64,000 nt of DNA from Streptomyces sp. HPF1205 (GTDB lineage: Bacteria; Actinomycetota; Actinomycetes; Streptomycetales; Streptomycetaceae). Of this stretch, positions 50,727 to 58,764 are shown piece by piece; position 1 is the stretch's first letter; the number at the start of each line of letters is the position of its first letter. The notes under the pieces were generated by a model that did not search any database, was not told the DNA's origin, and saw nothing but the letters and a program-made list of their open reading frames with translations. The DNA is taken from contig NZ_JAINVH010000001.1 of the NCBI RefSeq assembly GCF_020400825.1, positions 1 to 64,000 on the forward strand, in the 5' to 3' direction. The position numbers and the translations under genes were made by a program.

Positions 50727-50957
50727 TCAGGGCTGAGTGGATGACGGCATGAGTATGGTGAGGTCGTTGATGAGTGCCTGGCTCACGGCGTGATATCCGT
50801 CCACGGACAGGTTCACATGGTCCCCGGAGTCCAAGTCCAGCGGCGCGGTCTGTGCGCTGAGCTGCTGCTCGGGTGGTACGGCCGTGCTGTTGGGGTCGTC
50901 CACTCCCACTGCGGCACTGGTGTCCACCGTGGTGACTCCGGGAGCGTTTTGTTCCAC
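50727..50957 (-). pseudogene. C-terminal remnant of an SGNH/GDSL hydrolase
   Basis: The leftward frame ends with DSGDHVNLSVDGYHAVSQAL. This matches the last conserved block of SGNH hydrolases (usually SGDHLHPNDAGY with the catalytic His). Only about 75 residues are left, there is no proper start, and the catalytic His position reads Asn (DHVN for DHLH). The 5' side breaks near 50940-50957, where a rightward toxin-gene fragment begins. It is therefore a decayed, truncated gene and a marker of a recombination junction. Confidence 0.65.
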
Positions 50958-51514
50958 GCAACCTGCACTCGTACACCGACAGCGCGGCCGGCCCCTCCCA
51001 CCAGCCGGGCGCCAGGCCCCAGAAGCTGCCCACCACCTGGCACCACCCCTTCTGGGACGCCACCCACCACCGCTGGACCGACGCCCACAACCTCACCCCG
51101 GGCACCCGCCTCCTCGGCCCGGACGGCACCCCCGTCACAGTCACCGCCGTCCGCAACTACCACCGCCAGGCGGTGACGTACGACCTGACGGTCGCGGACC
51201 TGCACACGTATTACGTGGAGGCGGGCACGACGCCGGTGCTGGTGCACAATGATGATGGCGCCGTCGGCACAGTGTTCCGGGATGGGGCCTACAAGTTCCA
51301 GATTTTCTCCAATGACCACGGGCCCGCCCATGGCCATCTCATGGGCCCGGGCATAAAGGGGCATGGCATTCAGATCGGACAGAACGGCAAGCCATTGGAC
51401 TCCAATGTGACATTGAACCGAGCCCAGCAAGAAATCATCGACAGGAATCTGGGCTCCATACGCAGAGCGATTCGCAAAAGCATGGCCGCGTACAGGCTGA
51501 ACGGGGGCTGCTGA
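50936..51514 (+). pseudogene. 5'-truncated polymorphic toxin: Hint domain plus C-terminal toxin domain
   Basis: The frame is open from just after a TGA at 50933 and has no start for its first part. It encodes the last half of a Hint (intein-like) pre-toxin domain: HHPFWDATHHRWTDAHNL, GTRLLGPDGTPV, then YDLTVADLHTYYVEAG and PVLVHN at the processing site. About 85 residues of toxin-like domain follow (YKFQIFSNDHGPAHGHLMG to SMAAYRLNGGC), rich in His and reminiscent of DUF4160-type folds. The secretion and repeat parts are gone. A GTG at 51173 could still express only the end of Hint plus the toxin. The next gene starts at the very next base and is probably its immunity gene. Confidence 0.75.
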
Positions 51515-52003
51515 ATGCCCGGCGGAACTGGTCCGGCCGTTGAGACGATCGCAGCGTGCCTCGGCGCCGACGTATCAGGGCTCGGCGACGAACATGCGCG
51601 GTGGGCCGTCTACCGCCGTGCGATGGGTGTCCCGAAGATGTGGGAACGGCTGGCGGATGCGGTTCGGGAGGAGCCGGACCAGGCGGTGGCGCTGTCGGTC
51701 GTCCTGTGCATGCTGGAGCGGGTGCCGACGGCTGACCGTGAGCGCTGGCCGCAGGTGATCGCGTCCTTGCAGAAGCGGGAGTTCGCTCAGCGTCGGGCGG
51801 AGGAGCTGGCCGTGCTGGAGCGGGCGATGGCAGGCGCGGATTCGCACGAAGCCGAGTGGTCCCGCTGGCTTCAGGAGCGGCTGTCGGAACGCGCGACGTC
51901 CGTGGACCTGCTGGAGAGACTGGCAGCGGAAGGTGCCACCAAGCGGATCAGGCGAACAGCTGCCGAACGCCGGCGTATCTTGCGGACGTCCTCAATGAAG
52001 TAG
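51515..52003 (+). CDS. Candidate immunity protein for the truncated Hint toxin
   Basis: A 162-residue soluble, helical, acidic protein. ATG 51515 directly follows the toxin stop codon, the tight spacing typical of toxin-immunity pairs. I do not recognise a family. The sequence has heptad-like Leu/Arg/Glu stretches (EERLADAVREEPDQAV-like helices) and a basic tail (RRTAAERRRILRTSS). The assignment rests on position alone. G/C third-position bias is lower than in the core genes, consistent with acquired DNA. Confidence 0.6.
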   Translation: MPGGTGPAVETIAACLGADVSGLGDEHARWAVYRRAMGVPKMWERLADAVREEPDQAVALSVVLCMLERVPTADRERWPQVIASLQKREFAQRRAEELAVLERAMAGADSHEAEWSRWLQERLSERATSVDLLERLAAEGATKRIRRTAAERRRILRTSSMK

Positions 52004-52088
52004 ATGCGCTTCAGTGATGGCTGCTGGGCCGACCGCCCCGAGAGCAGGCATCCTTGCCGGCGTCATACGGTGTCATACGCTTGCTGAC

Positions 52089-52391
52089 ATGGCCAAGCAT
52101 CGTGTGACGCTCACGCCTGAGGTGGAGGAGGAGGCGGCGGTTCGGGCCGCGGCCGAGGAGGCGGGGCTGGATCTGTCCGCGTTCCTGCGGGTGGCCGCGC
52201 TTGCGGAGGTCGCGCGGATCCGGCGGGTGCGAGAGAACTTCGGCGAGATCGACCGGCTCAGCCGCGAGGCGGAGGAGGCCCCGGCGCAACCGGTCGGCGA
52301 GGAGTCGCGGAACGACGACGCTGCGATGGACGCGTATCTCGATGCCATCGACGCCGGTCTCGGCAGCCGGGGCGGTGGTGCCGCCGCGTGA
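52089..52391 (+). CDS. Antitoxin-like protein of a VapBC-type pair
   Basis: A 100-residue protein. The start MAKHRVTLTPEVEEEAAVRA with AGLDLSAFLRVAALAEVARI looks like a ribbon-helix-helix DNA-binding segment as in CcdA/VapB-type antitoxins. The acidic C-terminal half (EIDRLSREAEEAPAQP) would wrap the toxin. Its stop overlaps the GTG of the PIN-domain gene by four bases, as in toxin-antitoxin operons. The frame runs open back to 52014, but ATG 52089 begins the recognisable domain. The partner toxin is frameshifted. Confidence 0.72.
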   Translation: MAKHRVTLTPEVEEEAAVRAAAEEAGLDLSAFLRVAALAEVARIRRVRENFGEIDRLSREAEEAPAQPVGEESRNDDAAMDAYLDAIDAGLGSRGGGAAA

Positions 52392-52938
52392 CGGTCTTCG
52401 TCTACGACACCGGTGCTTTGATCGCGCTTGAGCGCAAGGACCCGGAAGCTCACCGCTTCCATGATCGGCTGGTGAAGCGTCCTGGGGCGCACCCCCTGTC
52501 GTACTGGTGCCAGTGCTCACGCAGGTGTGGCGGCCGCAACCCGGGCACCGGACTCCGCTGGCGCGGGTGCTGCCCGCGTGCACTCTCTTCGCCGTCGAAA
52601 GGGACACGCCCGCCTGCGGTGTGTGCCAGGCGGGTCATACCGTGGACGACCCCAAGCGCGCGGGCGTCCTTTGCGCGCTCGCATCCTTGCCCGACAAGAA
52701 ACGACCGGACGCCGTGGACGCGCTCGTCGCCGTGGTGGCCGCCCGCCACGAAACCGCCGTCATCGTGACGTCCGATCCGGATGACCTGTGCGCCTACCGA
52801 GACGCGCTGGGGCCCGCCGGGCGGGGAGTCGCGGTGCTTGCCGTGGACGCGCTGGGGGAGTTCCGCTCGGGCAAGCCGAAGCTCCTTCAGCCGGCCTCGC
52901 GGGACCTTCGGCGTGCGCGACGGCGCCGCTCAGGGTAA
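52388..52938 (+). pseudogene. PIN-domain (VapC-like) toxin broken by a frameshift
   Basis: Two frames join to one PIN-domain protein of about 180 residues. The first (from GTG 52388) gives VFVYDTGALIALERKD with the first PIN Asp. The second continues VVLVPVLTQVWRP and reaches KKRPDAVDALVAVVAA and VIVTSDPDDL, the later acidic motifs. One missing base in the C5 run at 52492-52496 accounts for the shift; restoring it gives a continuous frame. It is either a natural inactivation of the RNase toxin or a homopolymer sequencing error. Confidence 0.75.
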
Positions 52939-52994
52939 AAGGTACATAGCGGAATGCTACGGCCCCTCGGGGAACCCGGGACCTCGGAGGAATG

Positions 52995-53186
52995 TCAGGC
53001 CGTCGCGTGCTCGACGACCAGGAGGACGGCCAGGAGGGCGACAAGCAGGCCTATCAGGGCCGCCGGGGTGATCGCGGACCAGGGGTTCTCCTGCTGCATA
53101 CGGGCACGGCTCGCCCGGCACACCGGGCAGCGGCCCTCACTCACCGGGCCGGCGCAGTTCGCACACACCAGTCGGTCGCATGTCAT
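52995..53186 (-). CDS. Small zinc-ribbon membrane protein
   Basis: A 63-residue protein. Two CxxC pairs (Cys8/Cys11 and Cys20/Cys23) form a likely zinc ribbon, and a single C-terminal helix (LIGLLVALLAVLLVV) anchors it with the ribbon in the cytoplasm. ATG 53186 follows a very strong GGAGGAGGAG ribosome site, which decides the start over the longer repetitive frame upstream. It is divergent from ftsE across a 537-bp gap. Function unknown. Confidence 0.75.
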   Translation of the reverse strand: MTCDRLVCANCAGPVSEGRCPVCRASRARMQQENPWSAITPAALIGLLVALLAVLLVVEHATA

Positions 53187-53723
53187 GCGATCTCCTCCTC
53201 CGTCCGGTGAAACGCGCCGGGTGCCCGAATGGTTCCCGGGGTCTGCGCGGTCCACTCCTCGCGACGTGGATTCGCTCCCCTCTTCCACTGTGCCAGGTTC
53301 CGAGGGATTCGGCGCCCCCGCCCGCCGGAAACCGGCCTCCGGGCCGCCCCGGGGCCGTCGGGACGGCTGTACGCGGACCGGTTCGGGTCCGCCCCGCCCG
53401 CACGGCCCGTGGCGGCCCCTGTCCAGCTCCCGCGCCGACCCCTCCGTACACCGTCCGCGGTCCCGCGCCCCGCCTCCCGTACACCCACCGTCCGCGGTCC
53501 CGCACCCCCCGCCCCCGTACACCCGTGCCGTTCCGCCAAACCTCCGCTAAACCTCCGGGCGTCAGGAATCTGCGCCGCCTTTGGCCCGCCTTGCCCTGAC
53601 ATGCCCTGTGGGCAAGGCCACCAACCCCCTGCGGCGACTGCGCGCCCGCTCGCCGTTCGCGTAGTGTCGCCCCCACATCCCCTATCCGCTCACCCTGCAA
53701 CCTGACTGAACACTGGTGCGAAC
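53187..53723. other. Repetitive gap upstream of ftsE
   Basis: This 537-bp stretch holds no convincing gene. CCGTACACC followed by GTCCGCGGTCCCGC is repeated near 53444-53476 and 53477-53510, with a third partial copy after 53515. GCCTTGCCC (53588-53596) and GGGCAAGGC (53610-53618) form a nine-base-pair inverted repeat about 105 bp before ftsE. A TAGTGT at 53662-53667 may be the ftsE -10. Confidence 0.55.
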
Positions 53724-54413
53724 GTGATCCGATTCGACAGCGTCTCGAAGACCTACCCCAAGCAGAACCGTCCTGCCCTGCGGGACGTGTCGCTGGAGAT
53801 CGAAAAAGGGGAGTTCGTCTTTCTGGTGGGTTCGTCGGGCTCGGGAAAGTCGACCTTCCTGCGCCTCATCCTGCGCGAGGAGCGTACGGACACCGGGTCG
53901 GTGCACGTCCTGGGCAAGGATCTCAACCGGCTGTCGAACTGGAAGGTCCCGCAGATGCGGCGCCAGCTCGGCACCGTCTTCCAGGACTTCCGGCTGCTGC
54001 CCAACAAGACGGTCGCCGAGAACGTGGCCTTCGCCCTCGAGGTGATCGGCAAACCGCGCGGCACCATCCGCAAGACCGTGCCCGAAGTCCTCGACCTGGT
54101 CGGCCTGGCCGGCAAGGAGGACCGCATGCCGGGCGAGTTGTCCGGTGGTGAGCAGCAGCGCGTGGCCATCGCCCGGGCGTTCGTCAACCGCCCCATGCTG
54201 CTGATCGCCGACGAGCCGACCGGAAACCTCGACCCCCAGACGTCCGTCGGCATCATGCGCCTGCTCGACCGCATCAACCGGACGGGCACCACCGTGGTGA
54301 TGGCCACCCACGACCAGAACATCGTCGACCAGATGCGCAAGCGCGTCATCGAGCTGGAGAAGGGGCGACTGGTGCGCGACCAGTCGCGCGGTGTCTACGG
54401 CTACCAGCACTAG
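53724..54413 (+). CDS. ftsE: Cell-division ABC-type ATPase FtsE
   Basis: A 229-residue ATPase that, with FtsX, transmits a cytoplasmic signal to peptidoglycan hydrolases at division or growth sites. Walker A is SSGSGKST, the signature is [14 protein letters not shown], and Walker B is [12 protein letters not shown]. Length is normal. It starts at GTG 53724, and ftsX follows after 57 bp. In actinobacteria FtsEX acts with NlpC/P60-type hydrolases; none is in the window. Confidence 0.97.
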   Translation: MIRFDSVSKTYPKQNRPALRDVSLEIEKGEFVFLVGSSGSGKSTFLRLILREERTDTGSVHVLGKDLNRLSNWKVPQMRRQLGTVFQDFRLLPNKTVAENVAFALEVIGKPRGTIRKTVPEVLDLVGLAGKEDRMPGELSGGEQQRVAIARAFVNRPMLLIADEPTGNLDPQTSVGIMRLLDRINRTGTTVVMATHDQNIVDQMRKRVIELEKGRLVRDQSRGVYGYQH

Positions 54414-54470
54414 CGGCCCCCGCCGCAGCCCCGCCGTACACCCGCCCCCTTCTGAGAGGAACCCGACACC

Positions 54471-55388
54471 ATGCGCGCCCAGTTCGTCCTGTCGGAGATC
54501 GGCGTCGGTCTCCGCCGCAACCTCACGATGACCTTCGCCGTCATCATCTCCGTGGCGCTCTCGCTCGCCCTCACCGGCGGCGCCCTGCTCGCCAACAAGC
54601 AGGTCGACTCGATGAAGGGCTACTGGTACGGCAAGGTCCAGGTCACCCTCTACATGTGCAACAAGGCGGACTCGTCGACGACGCCGAGCTGCGCCAAGGG
54701 CGCGGTGACCGACGACCAGAAGAAGCAGATCCTCGCCGACCTCGACAAGCTGCCGATCGTGCAGAAGGTGTACTACGAGTCGGCGGAGCAGGCGTACAAG
54801 CACTACAAGGAGCAGTTCAAGAACTCCCCGCTGGCCAGCTCCATCACCCCCGACCAGATGCAGGAGAACTACCGGGTCAAGCTCAAGGACCCGACCAAGT
54901 TCGCCGTCGTGGCGAGCGAGTTCAGCGGCCGGCCCGGCGTCCAGTCGGTCGAGGACCAGCGCAAGGTGCTGCAGAACCTCTTCAGCCTGCTCAACGGCAT
55001 GACCCGGGTCGCCTACGTGGTGCTCGCCTTCATGCTCACCGTCGCCATGCTGCTGATCGTCAACACCGTGCGCGTCTCGGCGTTCAGCCGCCGCCGCGAG
55101 ACCGGCATCATGCGGCTGGTCGGCGCGTCCAGCTTCTACATCCAGATGCCGTTCATCATGGAGGCCGCCTTCGCGGGACTGGTGGGCGCGGGACTGGCCT
55201 GCACGATGCTGCTCGGCGGACGCTACTTCATGATCGACCACGGTCTGCGGCTGCAGGACAAGATCCCCCTGGTGTCGTTCATCGGCTGGGACTCCGTGGT
55301 CAAGGTGCTGCCCCTGGTGCTGCTCATCGGCATCGTGATGCCCGCCCTCGCCGCGTTCGTGGCGCTGCGGCGGTACCTGAAGGTCTGA
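54471..55388 (+). CDS. ftsX: Cell-division membrane protein FtsX
   Basis: A 305-residue membrane partner of FtsE. The first helix is near residues 22-44 (LTMTFAVIISVALSLALTGG). An extracellular domain of about 130 residues follows and includes a Cys pair (MCNKADSS and TPSCAKG). Three more helices near the C-terminus form the permease-like fold (RRRETGIMRLVGAS loop). The ribosome site is GAGAGGA before ATG 54471. Its operon mate is ftsE. Confidence 0.96.
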   Translation: MRAQFVLSEIGVGLRRNLTMTFAVIISVALSLALTGGALLANKQVDSMKGYWYGKVQVTLYMCNKADSSTTPSCAKGAVTDDQKKQILADLDKLPIVQKVYYESAEQAYKHYKEQFKNSPLASSITPDQMQENYRVKLKDPTKFAVVASEFSGRPGVQSVEDQRKVLQNLFSLLNGMTRVAYVVLAFMLTVAMLLIVNTVRVSAFSRRRETGIMRLVGASSFYIQMPFIMEAAFAGLVGAGLACTMLLGGRYFMIDHGLRLQDKIPLVSFIGWDSVVKVLPLVLLIGIVMPALAAFVALRRYLKV

Positions 55389-55531
55389 CGTCCGGCCCGG
55401 CGTACCGGGGGGCTCCGGCCCGGCGTGCGGGGGCGGCCAACGGCCGTGCGGCGCTCGCGACTTCGTACGGCGTGCGGCGTGTCCTCGGCCACGTCGCACG
55501 TCAACCTCCCGTGCACCGCCCCGTTCTCGCC

Positions 55532-55537
55532 TAGACT
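55532..55537 (+). promoter_or_regulatory. -10-like TAGACT before the S41 protease
   Basis: TAGACT lies seven bases before ATG 55545 with no ribosome site between, the pattern of a leaderless transcript. Confidence 0.55.
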
Positions 55538-55544
55538 TCCCGCC

Positions 55545-56834
55545 ATGTCCGGCCCGTCGCTGTTCGGGACGCCCCGCCGCATTCGCCGCGGGGCGACGTG
55601 GACGTTGGTGCTCGGCGCCGTACTGGCCTCCGGCGCCACCGCGGGCGGCATCACCGGACCGCCCGGACCGGCGGCCGATCAGCGGGCGGCCGCGCACGGC
55701 GGCCGCGCCCGTGTCACCACCGTCGCGGACGCCGACGCTTCGTCCGGGCGGTCAGGGGCCGGCTCGGGGTACGAGTCCGGGACCGGTACGGGGTCCGGCG
55801 CCGCGGCGAGCGACGGCGAGGGCACCGGGACCAGCGACGAGGCCCTCGTCGACAGCGCCCGCATCGCCGCCGAGATCGCGGCCGGCACGGTCGGACCGCA
55901 GGCCGTGCAGAAACTCGTCAGCCGCAGCGGCGACCGGTGGTCCTCCTTCTACACCGCCCAGGAGTACGCCGGGCTGCAGCAGGCGCTCGACGGCAAGTAC
56001 GTCGGGGTCGGCCTGTGGGTGCGGCGGATCGACGGCGGCAGCATCCAGATCGCAAGGGTCCAGCGGGCGAGCCCGGCCGACCGCGCGGGCCTGCGGGTCG
56101 GCGACGTCCTGACCGCCATCGACAGCACCCGCTGCACGGGGCTGGCGGTCACCGAGGTGGTCGCCGACCTGCGCGGCGACGGCCGGCCCGGCAGCGCGGT
56201 CACGCTGGGTGTACGACGGGACGCGCGCTCCTGGGCGGTCACCCTGCACCGCGCCACCCTCGCGACCGACGCCGTCACCGTCACCCGCGACGGGAACGGT
56301 CCGACAATCGTCAAGATCGACGCCTTCAGCCGGGGAGTGGGCGCCCAGGTCCGGGAGGCGGTACGCGGCGCCCGGCACGGCGTCCTGCTGGACCTGCGCG
56401 GCAACTCCGGCGGGCTGGTCACGGAGGCCGTCGCGGTCGCGTCGGCCTTCCTCGACGGCGGGCTCGTCGCCACGTACGACGTGCACGGCCGCCAGCAGGC
56501 CCTCTACGCGACTGAGGGCGGCGACACCGCGGTCCCGCTCGTCGTACTGGTCGACGGCGGCACCATGAGCGCCGCCGAGATGCTGGCCGGGGCGCTGCAG
56601 GACCGCGGCAGGGCCGTCGTCATGGGCTCGCGCACCTTCGGCAAGGGCTCGGTCCAGATGCCCAGCGCCCTCCCGGACGGCTCGGTGGCCGAGCTGACCG
56701 TCGGCCACTACACACTGCCGGACGGCAGGGAAGTGGACGGGCAGGGCATCACCCCGGACGTCCAGGTGCCCGCGGGTGAGGACCCGGTCGCCGGCAGCCG
56801 CGAGGTATTCGCTGGCCTCGGAGCCCTCTCGTAG
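55545..56834 (+). CDS. S41-family C-terminal processing peptidase
   Basis: A 429-residue protease. One N-terminal helix (TWTLVLGAVLASGAT) anchors or exports it. A Ser/Gly-rich linker is followed by a PDZ domain (GVGLWVRRIDGGSIQIARV, AGLRVGDVLTAID) and the Ser/Lys catalytic fold: Ser342 in GGTMSAAEMLAGAL and Lys367 in TFGKGSVQ, 25 residues apart as expected for CtpA-type enzymes. Substrates are probably envelope proteins. The ATG at 55545 is preferred to the upstream start at 55425 because a -10 sits immediately before it. It lies between ftsX and smpB. Confidence 0.93.
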   Translation: MSGPSLFGTPRRIRRGATWTLVLGAVLASGATAGGITGPPGPAADQRAAAHGGRARVTTVADADASSGRSGAGSGYESGTGTGSGAAASDGEGTGTSDEALVDSARIAAEIAAGTVGPQAVQKLVSRSGDRWSSFYTAQEYAGLQQALDGKYVGVGLWVRRIDGGSIQIARVQRASPADRAGLRVGDVLTAIDSTRCTGLAVTEVVADLRGDGRPGSAVTLGVRRDARSWAVTLHRATLATDAVTVTRDGNGPTIVKIDAFSRGVGAQVREAVRGARHGVLLDLRGNSGGLVTEAVAVASAFLDGGLVATYDVHGRQQALYATEGGDTAVPLVVLVDGGTMSAAEMLAGALQDRGRAVVMGSRTFGKGSVQMPSALPDGSVAELTVGHYTLPDGREVDGQGITPDVQVPAGEDPVAGSREVFAGLGALS

Positions 56835-56852
56835 TGCGAGAATGGCCCCGCT

Positions 56853-57332
56853 ATGGCTAAAGAGACCGGTCGCAAGATGATCGCGCAGAACAAGAAGGCG
56901 CGGCACGACTACCACATCCTCGACACGTACGAGGCGGGCCTGGTGCTCACCGGCACCGAGGTCAAGTCGCTGCGCCTGGGACGCGCGTCCCTGGTGGACG
57001 GCTTCGCCCAGCTCGACGGCGGCGAGGCGTGGCTGTACAACGTGCACATTCCCGAGTACACCCAGGGCACCTGGACCAACCACGCGGCCCGCCGCAAGCG
57101 CAAGATGCTGCTGCACCGCTCCGAGATCGACAAACTCGCCCAGAAGACGCAGGAGACCGGCAACACCGTCGTCCCCCTCGCGCTGTACTTCAAGGAGGGC
57201 CGGGTCAAGGTCGAGATCGCCCTCGCGAAGGGCAAGAAGGAGTACGACAAGCGGCAGACGCTGCGGGAGAAGCAGGACCGGCGCGAGGCCGACCGGGCGA
57301 TCTCCGCGGCCAGGCGCAGGCAGCGGGCGTGA
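56853..57332 (+). CDS. smpB: tmRNA-binding protein SmpB
   Basis: A 159-residue RNA-binding protein for trans-translation. It binds the tRNA-like end of tmRNA and brings it to stalled ribosomes. The OB fold shows [20 protein letters not shown] and [14 protein letters not shown]; the basic tail ([20 protein letters not shown]) is the part that enters the mRNA channel. The gene lies 200 bp upstream of the tmRNA gene, the usual order in streptomycetes. Confidence 0.97.
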   Translation: MAKETGRKMIAQNKKARHDYHILDTYEAGLVLTGTEVKSLRLGRASLVDGFAQLDGGEAWLYNVHIPEYTQGTWTNHAARRKRKMLLHRSEIDKLAQKTQETGNTVVPLALYFKEGRVKVEIALAKGKKEYDKRQTLREKQDRREADRAISAARRRQRA

Positions 57333-57463
57333 CGTCGTCGTCACTCCCTCGCACTCCCACGTCACTCTTTCGTCACTCTTCGTGGTGAACCCGCGTCCCA
57401 CCTCGGGGTGACGTCCGGGTGACCGCGGCGGGAATGCGCTGGCACGGCGCCTTGTTCTGACCG

Positions 57464-57469
57464 TATGAT
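57464..57469 (+). promoter_or_regulatory. ssrA: Probable tmRNA promoter -10 (TATGAT)
   Basis: TATGAT is close to the vegetative -10 consensus and is preceded at 18 bp by a weak TGGCAC. Transcription from here gives a 5' leader of about 55-60 bases before the mature tmRNA end; the leader contains a GTGGTG/CACCAC hairpin. Confidence 0.5.
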
Positions 57470-57532
57470 GGCTGTGAGCCGCCCACCGCGGGATGCCTTG
57501 CGGGAGGGTGGTGCACCTTGAAAACACCACAT

Positions 57533-57899
57533 GGGGATGATCGGTTTCGACTGGGGATGTCGAAGCAGGGGAAGCGAGCCGAGGAAGCGGCAATGATCTC
57601 GTAAACCATATGCCGAAACCAATAATCGCCAACAACAAGCGCGATTCCTTCACCCTCGCTGCCTGAGTAGCGACTCGTGAAGTGTCAGCCCGGGGCTGTT
57701 CCCGACCCGGATCCTGGCATCATCAAGGGAACTAAACCTTAAGGACCGGTCACGGGTCCTTAAGGGAAACCTCACAGTGACTGAGCCCGTCGGCGGCTTG
57801 TCCGCGTGACCGCCGGGGCCGAGAAAAGCACAGCGGACTGCGCTCGGAGAAGCCCTGATTTGGCACCACAGGACGCGGGTTCGATTCCCGCCATCTCCA
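57533..57899 (+). ncRNA. ssrA: tmRNA (transfer-messenger RNA)
   Basis: A 367-base tmRNA that rescues stalled ribosomes and tags their products. The 5' end GGGGATG pairs with 3' CATCTCC (57892-57898), including the G3-U wobble needed for alanyl charging. The T-arm is GGGTTCGATTCCC. The tag frame begins at GCC 57628 and reads ANNKRDSFTLAA, ending at TGA 57664-57666. The 3' CCA is not encoded (A at 57899 is followed by CT), so it must be added. A pseudoknot-rich stretch lies between tag and tRNA-like end. A strong terminator follows directly. Confidence 0.97.
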
Positions 57900-57907
57900 C
57901 TCGTCGA

Positions 57908-57949
57908 GAGGCGAGGTGTGTCCGCGGAAAGCGCGGACCACCTCGCCTC
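57908..57949 (+). terminator. tmRNA terminator hairpin
   Basis: The arms 57908-57925 and 57933-57949 pair as 17 base pairs with one bulged T at 57919 and a seven-base loop. A second short hairpin (GCGCGGGC / GCCCGCGC, 57960-57978) follows. Confidence 0.9.
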
Positions 57950-57980
57950 GTCGCTTTCTGCGCGGGCTTCGCCCGCGCGA

Positions 57981-58250
57981 GGCGGGGGGCCTGCGGCCCA
58001 CCCGCACCCCCCGCCGAGGGTGGCCGCACCTCCGACGGTTCGCCGGCGTGCGGCTCGCCCGGAAGGGGCGGGGCCTTGCGGAGCGCCCGCGCCCCCTGCC
58101 AAGGGTGCCGTACTCCCGACGGTGGGCCTTCTTCCGGGCTCACCCGGTGGGGCGGGGGCCTTGCGGGCAGCCGGCACCCGGGGTGGGCGTGCGTTCGGCG
58201 GTTCACCGGCCGTGGGGTCACCCGGTGGGGCGGGGGCCTGCGGTCACCCG
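57981..58250. repeat. Four degenerate repeats of about 80 bp downstream of tmRNA
   Basis: A G-rich core (GGGCGGGGGCCTTGCGG or close) recurs near 57981, 58065, 58147 and 58225, that is every 78-84 bp. Between the cores CCGACGGT/GGCGGTTC and CACCCGG elements recur in the same order. The 411-bp gap from tmRNA to the antitoxin gene has no credible gene. Confidence 0.7.
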
Positions 58251-58284
58251 TACGGAGCATCGGCGACGGTGTGCGGGACTGTGA

Positions 58285-58304
58285 CGTTCTACGCGTTCTA
58301 CATT
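58285..58304 (+). promoter_or_regulatory. Antitoxin promoter with 9-bp direct repeat
   Basis: CGTTCTAC occurs at 58285-58292 and 58294-58301. The second copy overlaps the -10-like TACATT (58299-58304), which ends six bases before the antitoxin ATG. Phd-type antitoxins repress their own promoter, so these repeats are a plausible operator. Confidence 0.5.
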
Positions 58305-58310
58305 TGCGGC

Positions 58311-58658
58311 ATGAGTGCGCGCGTATCCGTGCGAGAGCTGAATCAGAACACGTCGGGCGTCATCGCGCGCGTCAAGGCGGGCGAGACCATCACCATCACG
58401 CAGGACGGTGAAGAAGTCGCCACCATCGCCCCGAAGGGACGGCCCGTCGGCACACTCGTCTACCCCTTCCGAACCGATCCGATGGGACCCTTTGAAGACC
58501 TGCCAGTCCTCGAAGGCGAGGCCCCCGGCGACGACGAGCTCAGCAGGATGCTGCGCGAGCTGGGCAGTCACGATCTTGTCGCCACGGACGGCGACTTCGG
58601 GATGGTCCGTCCCCTGGACGCTCATGACGCCTTCCGGCTCCTGCCCGCAGATCTCTGA
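58311..58658 (+). CDS. Phd/YefM-family antitoxin, no partner toxin
   Basis: A 115-residue protein. The N-terminal Phd/YefM DNA-binding fold is clear (SARVSVRELNQNTSGVIARV, GETITITQDGEEVATIAP). The C-terminal part normally neutralises a Doc or PIN-type toxin. No toxin gene follows: the next sequence is a truncated NUDIX gene. ATG 58311 is close behind a -10 and probably leaderless. It is either an orphan antitoxin left after toxin loss, or one acting on a toxin encoded elsewhere. Confidence 0.85.
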   Translation: MSARVSVRELNQNTSGVIARVKAGETITITQDGEEVATIAPKGRPVGTLVYPFRTDPMGPFEDLPVLEGEAPGDDELSRMLRELGSHDLVATDGDFGMVRPLDAHDAFRLLPADL

Positions 58659-58764
58659 GCCGCCGGCCGGCACCCTGCCGTATCCGTTCGTCCCCCGCTG
58701 TCCGGCTCGTGGGTAGAGTTTCGGGGGCGTCCGGGACTCTGGCGGGAATTGGAGTGACGACGAC

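Noticed and set aside
53229..53705. Several overlapping frames upstream of ftsE
   Set aside because: Low-complexity Pro/Arg-rich translations in multiple frames of C-rich repeats, no ribosome sites.
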